Of a stretch of 6,256 nt of DNA, positions 5,701 through 6,256 are shown piece by piece. Source of the stretch: UBA8886 sp963578705 (GTDB lineage: Archaea > Thermoplasmatota > Poseidoniia > MGIII > CG-Epi1). The notes below the pieces were generated by a model that saw only the letters and a list, made by a program, of their open reading frames with translations, was not told the origin of the DNA and searched no databases. Positions within the stretch are counted from its first letter, which is position 1; the number at the start of each line of letters is the position of its first letter. The position numbers and the translations under genes were made by a program. The DNA lies in contig CAUZDT010000059.1 in the NCBI GenBank assembly GCA_963578705.1, forward strand, positions 1-6,256, in the 5' to 3' direction.

Positions 5701-6256
5701 TTAACCGATGTAGCGCGGTGTTTCGGTTCGCGTCTCGGCCGGTGCCTGGTCACGCATCACTCGCAGCTGCGCTTCGAGTTCCTCGGCCTCTTTCAGTAGC
5801 GGTTTCGGGTCGAGCTTGATGGCGAGCAGTAGCTCGTCCAGCGCGCCGATGACGCGGGCTGCCGCACGGGCGTCGGGGATATCCACCTTGACCTCGGCCA
5901 GCAGGCTCAGCACGTTAATTCCGCGCCGCTTGCCCTCGTTGAGCAGCACCCCCGAAACGCCGCCGATGGTGCCGAACTTGAACGGAATTACGCCCGCGTC
6001 GCTAATCCAGCTGCGCGCCTCCTCGGTCGAGCCAACGCCGTAGACTTCGTCGGGGATGGCGTCGTCGGCGGCAGCGTGGAACCCCTCGGCCGAAACTAGT
6101 CGGGTGCAGCCCTTGCTGAGCATCCAGTCGAAAAGCGCCGTAACGAGTGGCTTGGTCAGCTGCGCCGGAGGCGAGAACTCGCTGACGCAGACCACTAGTT
6201 GGTTGCAGGTGCCGTCGCGACAGCTCTGCTCGCCAGCGTAGAGCCGCACGGGGTTG
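5701..6256 (-). CDS. PAC2-family protein (proteasome assembly chaperone-like), N-terminus beyond the window
   Basis: At least 184 codons are visible, ending at TAA (5703-5701). The frame runs through the right edge; the GTG at 6249 is internal, since the family has an additional N-terminal strand-helix region of some tens of residues before the RLY segment seen here. The PAC2 pattern is clear, counting from that GTG codon as 1: LVVCVSEFSPPAQ about 18-30, DEVYGVGST about 67-75, the signature GTIGGVSGVLL at 93-103, then INVLSLLAEV (111-120), DIPDARAAARVI (123-134) and a C-terminal helical tail with EAEELEAQLRVM. PAC2 proteins in eukaryotes help assemble the 20S proteasome; archaeal homologues (PbaA/PbaB type) form oligomers and some contact the proteasome, but the exact job is unsettled. 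It is the first visible gene of the minus-strand cluster, 30 bases before argS. Confidence 0.9.
   Translation of the reverse strand, partial: NPVRLYAGEQSCRDGTCNQLVVCVSEFSPPAQLTKPLVTALFDWMLSKGCTRLVSAEGFHAAADDAIPDEVYGVGSTEEARSWISDAGVIPFKFGTIGGVSGVLLNEGKRRGINVLSLLAEVKVDIPDARAAARVIGALDELLLAIKLDPKPLLKEAEELEAQLRVMRDQAPAETRTETPRYIG

Noticed and set aside
4293..5771. Ten-base perfect palindromes at 4293-4302, 5224-5233 and 5762-5771
   Set aside because: Loop-less GC-rich palindromes within codons; expected from composition and not placed at gene boundaries.
6247..6249. GTG at 6249 as the start of the PAC2 gene
   Set aside because: The frame is open to the edge and the PAC2 fold needs more N-terminal sequence, so this is an internal Val codon.
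1..6256. CRISPR array, insertion sequence, integrase or attachment site, including at the tRNA
   Set aside because: No spaced direct repeats, no transposase or integrase motifs, and no copy of the tRNA 3' end elsewhere in the window.

Overview
The window is GC-rich, gene-dense DNA from an archaeon. The strongest evidence is a full-length aCPSF1/FttA ribonuclease (two KH domains, metallo-beta-lactamase, beta-CASP), an archaeal hallmark protein. A PAC2-family protein and archaeal-style short intergenic gaps agree with this. There are no methanogen genes. An uncultured euryarchaeon of the Thermoplasmatota / marine group II-III kind is a reasonable guess, but the sequence does not prove it.

Layout. 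Plus strand, left part: the last 17 codons of an unidentified gene (1-54; in other archaea the proteasome beta subunit often precedes aCPSF1), then aCPSF1 (86-2008), a 74-residue charged helical-hairpin protein two bases later (2011-2235), and a tRNA-Cys with anticodon GCA (2261-2335, including an encoded CCA). Minus strand, right part, read from right to left: a PAC2-family proteasome-assembly-chaperone-like gene cut by the window edge (5701-6256), argS (4000-5670) and a full-length bacterial-type RecJ DHH exonuclease (2340-3998). These three lie in one tight cluster with gaps of 30 and 1 bases and are probably one operon. The two strands converge between the tRNA and the recJ stop, with only four bases between the encoded CCA and the stop codon.

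How the genes relate. aCPSF1 terminates transcription and processes RNA 3' ends. The small protein directly behind it is an unassigned candidate partner. ArgRS and tRNA-Cys serve translation, RecJ serves DNA repair or recombination, and PAC2 proteins are tied to proteasome assembly or protein quality control. This is mostly a housekeeping neighbourhood: I see no mobile element, CRISPR array or defence island.

Most worth a second look: (1) the tRNA-Cys carries A at discriminator position 73, where U is the near-universal cysteine identity base; (2) three long, perfect, short-loop inverted repeats lie inside recJ (two) and argS (one, exactly codon-phased); (3) the small coiled-coil gene is attached to aCPSF1; (4) the stop codon of that small gene lies inside the likely TATA box of the tRNA; (5) the GTG starts of both argS and recJ can fold into start-codon hairpins.
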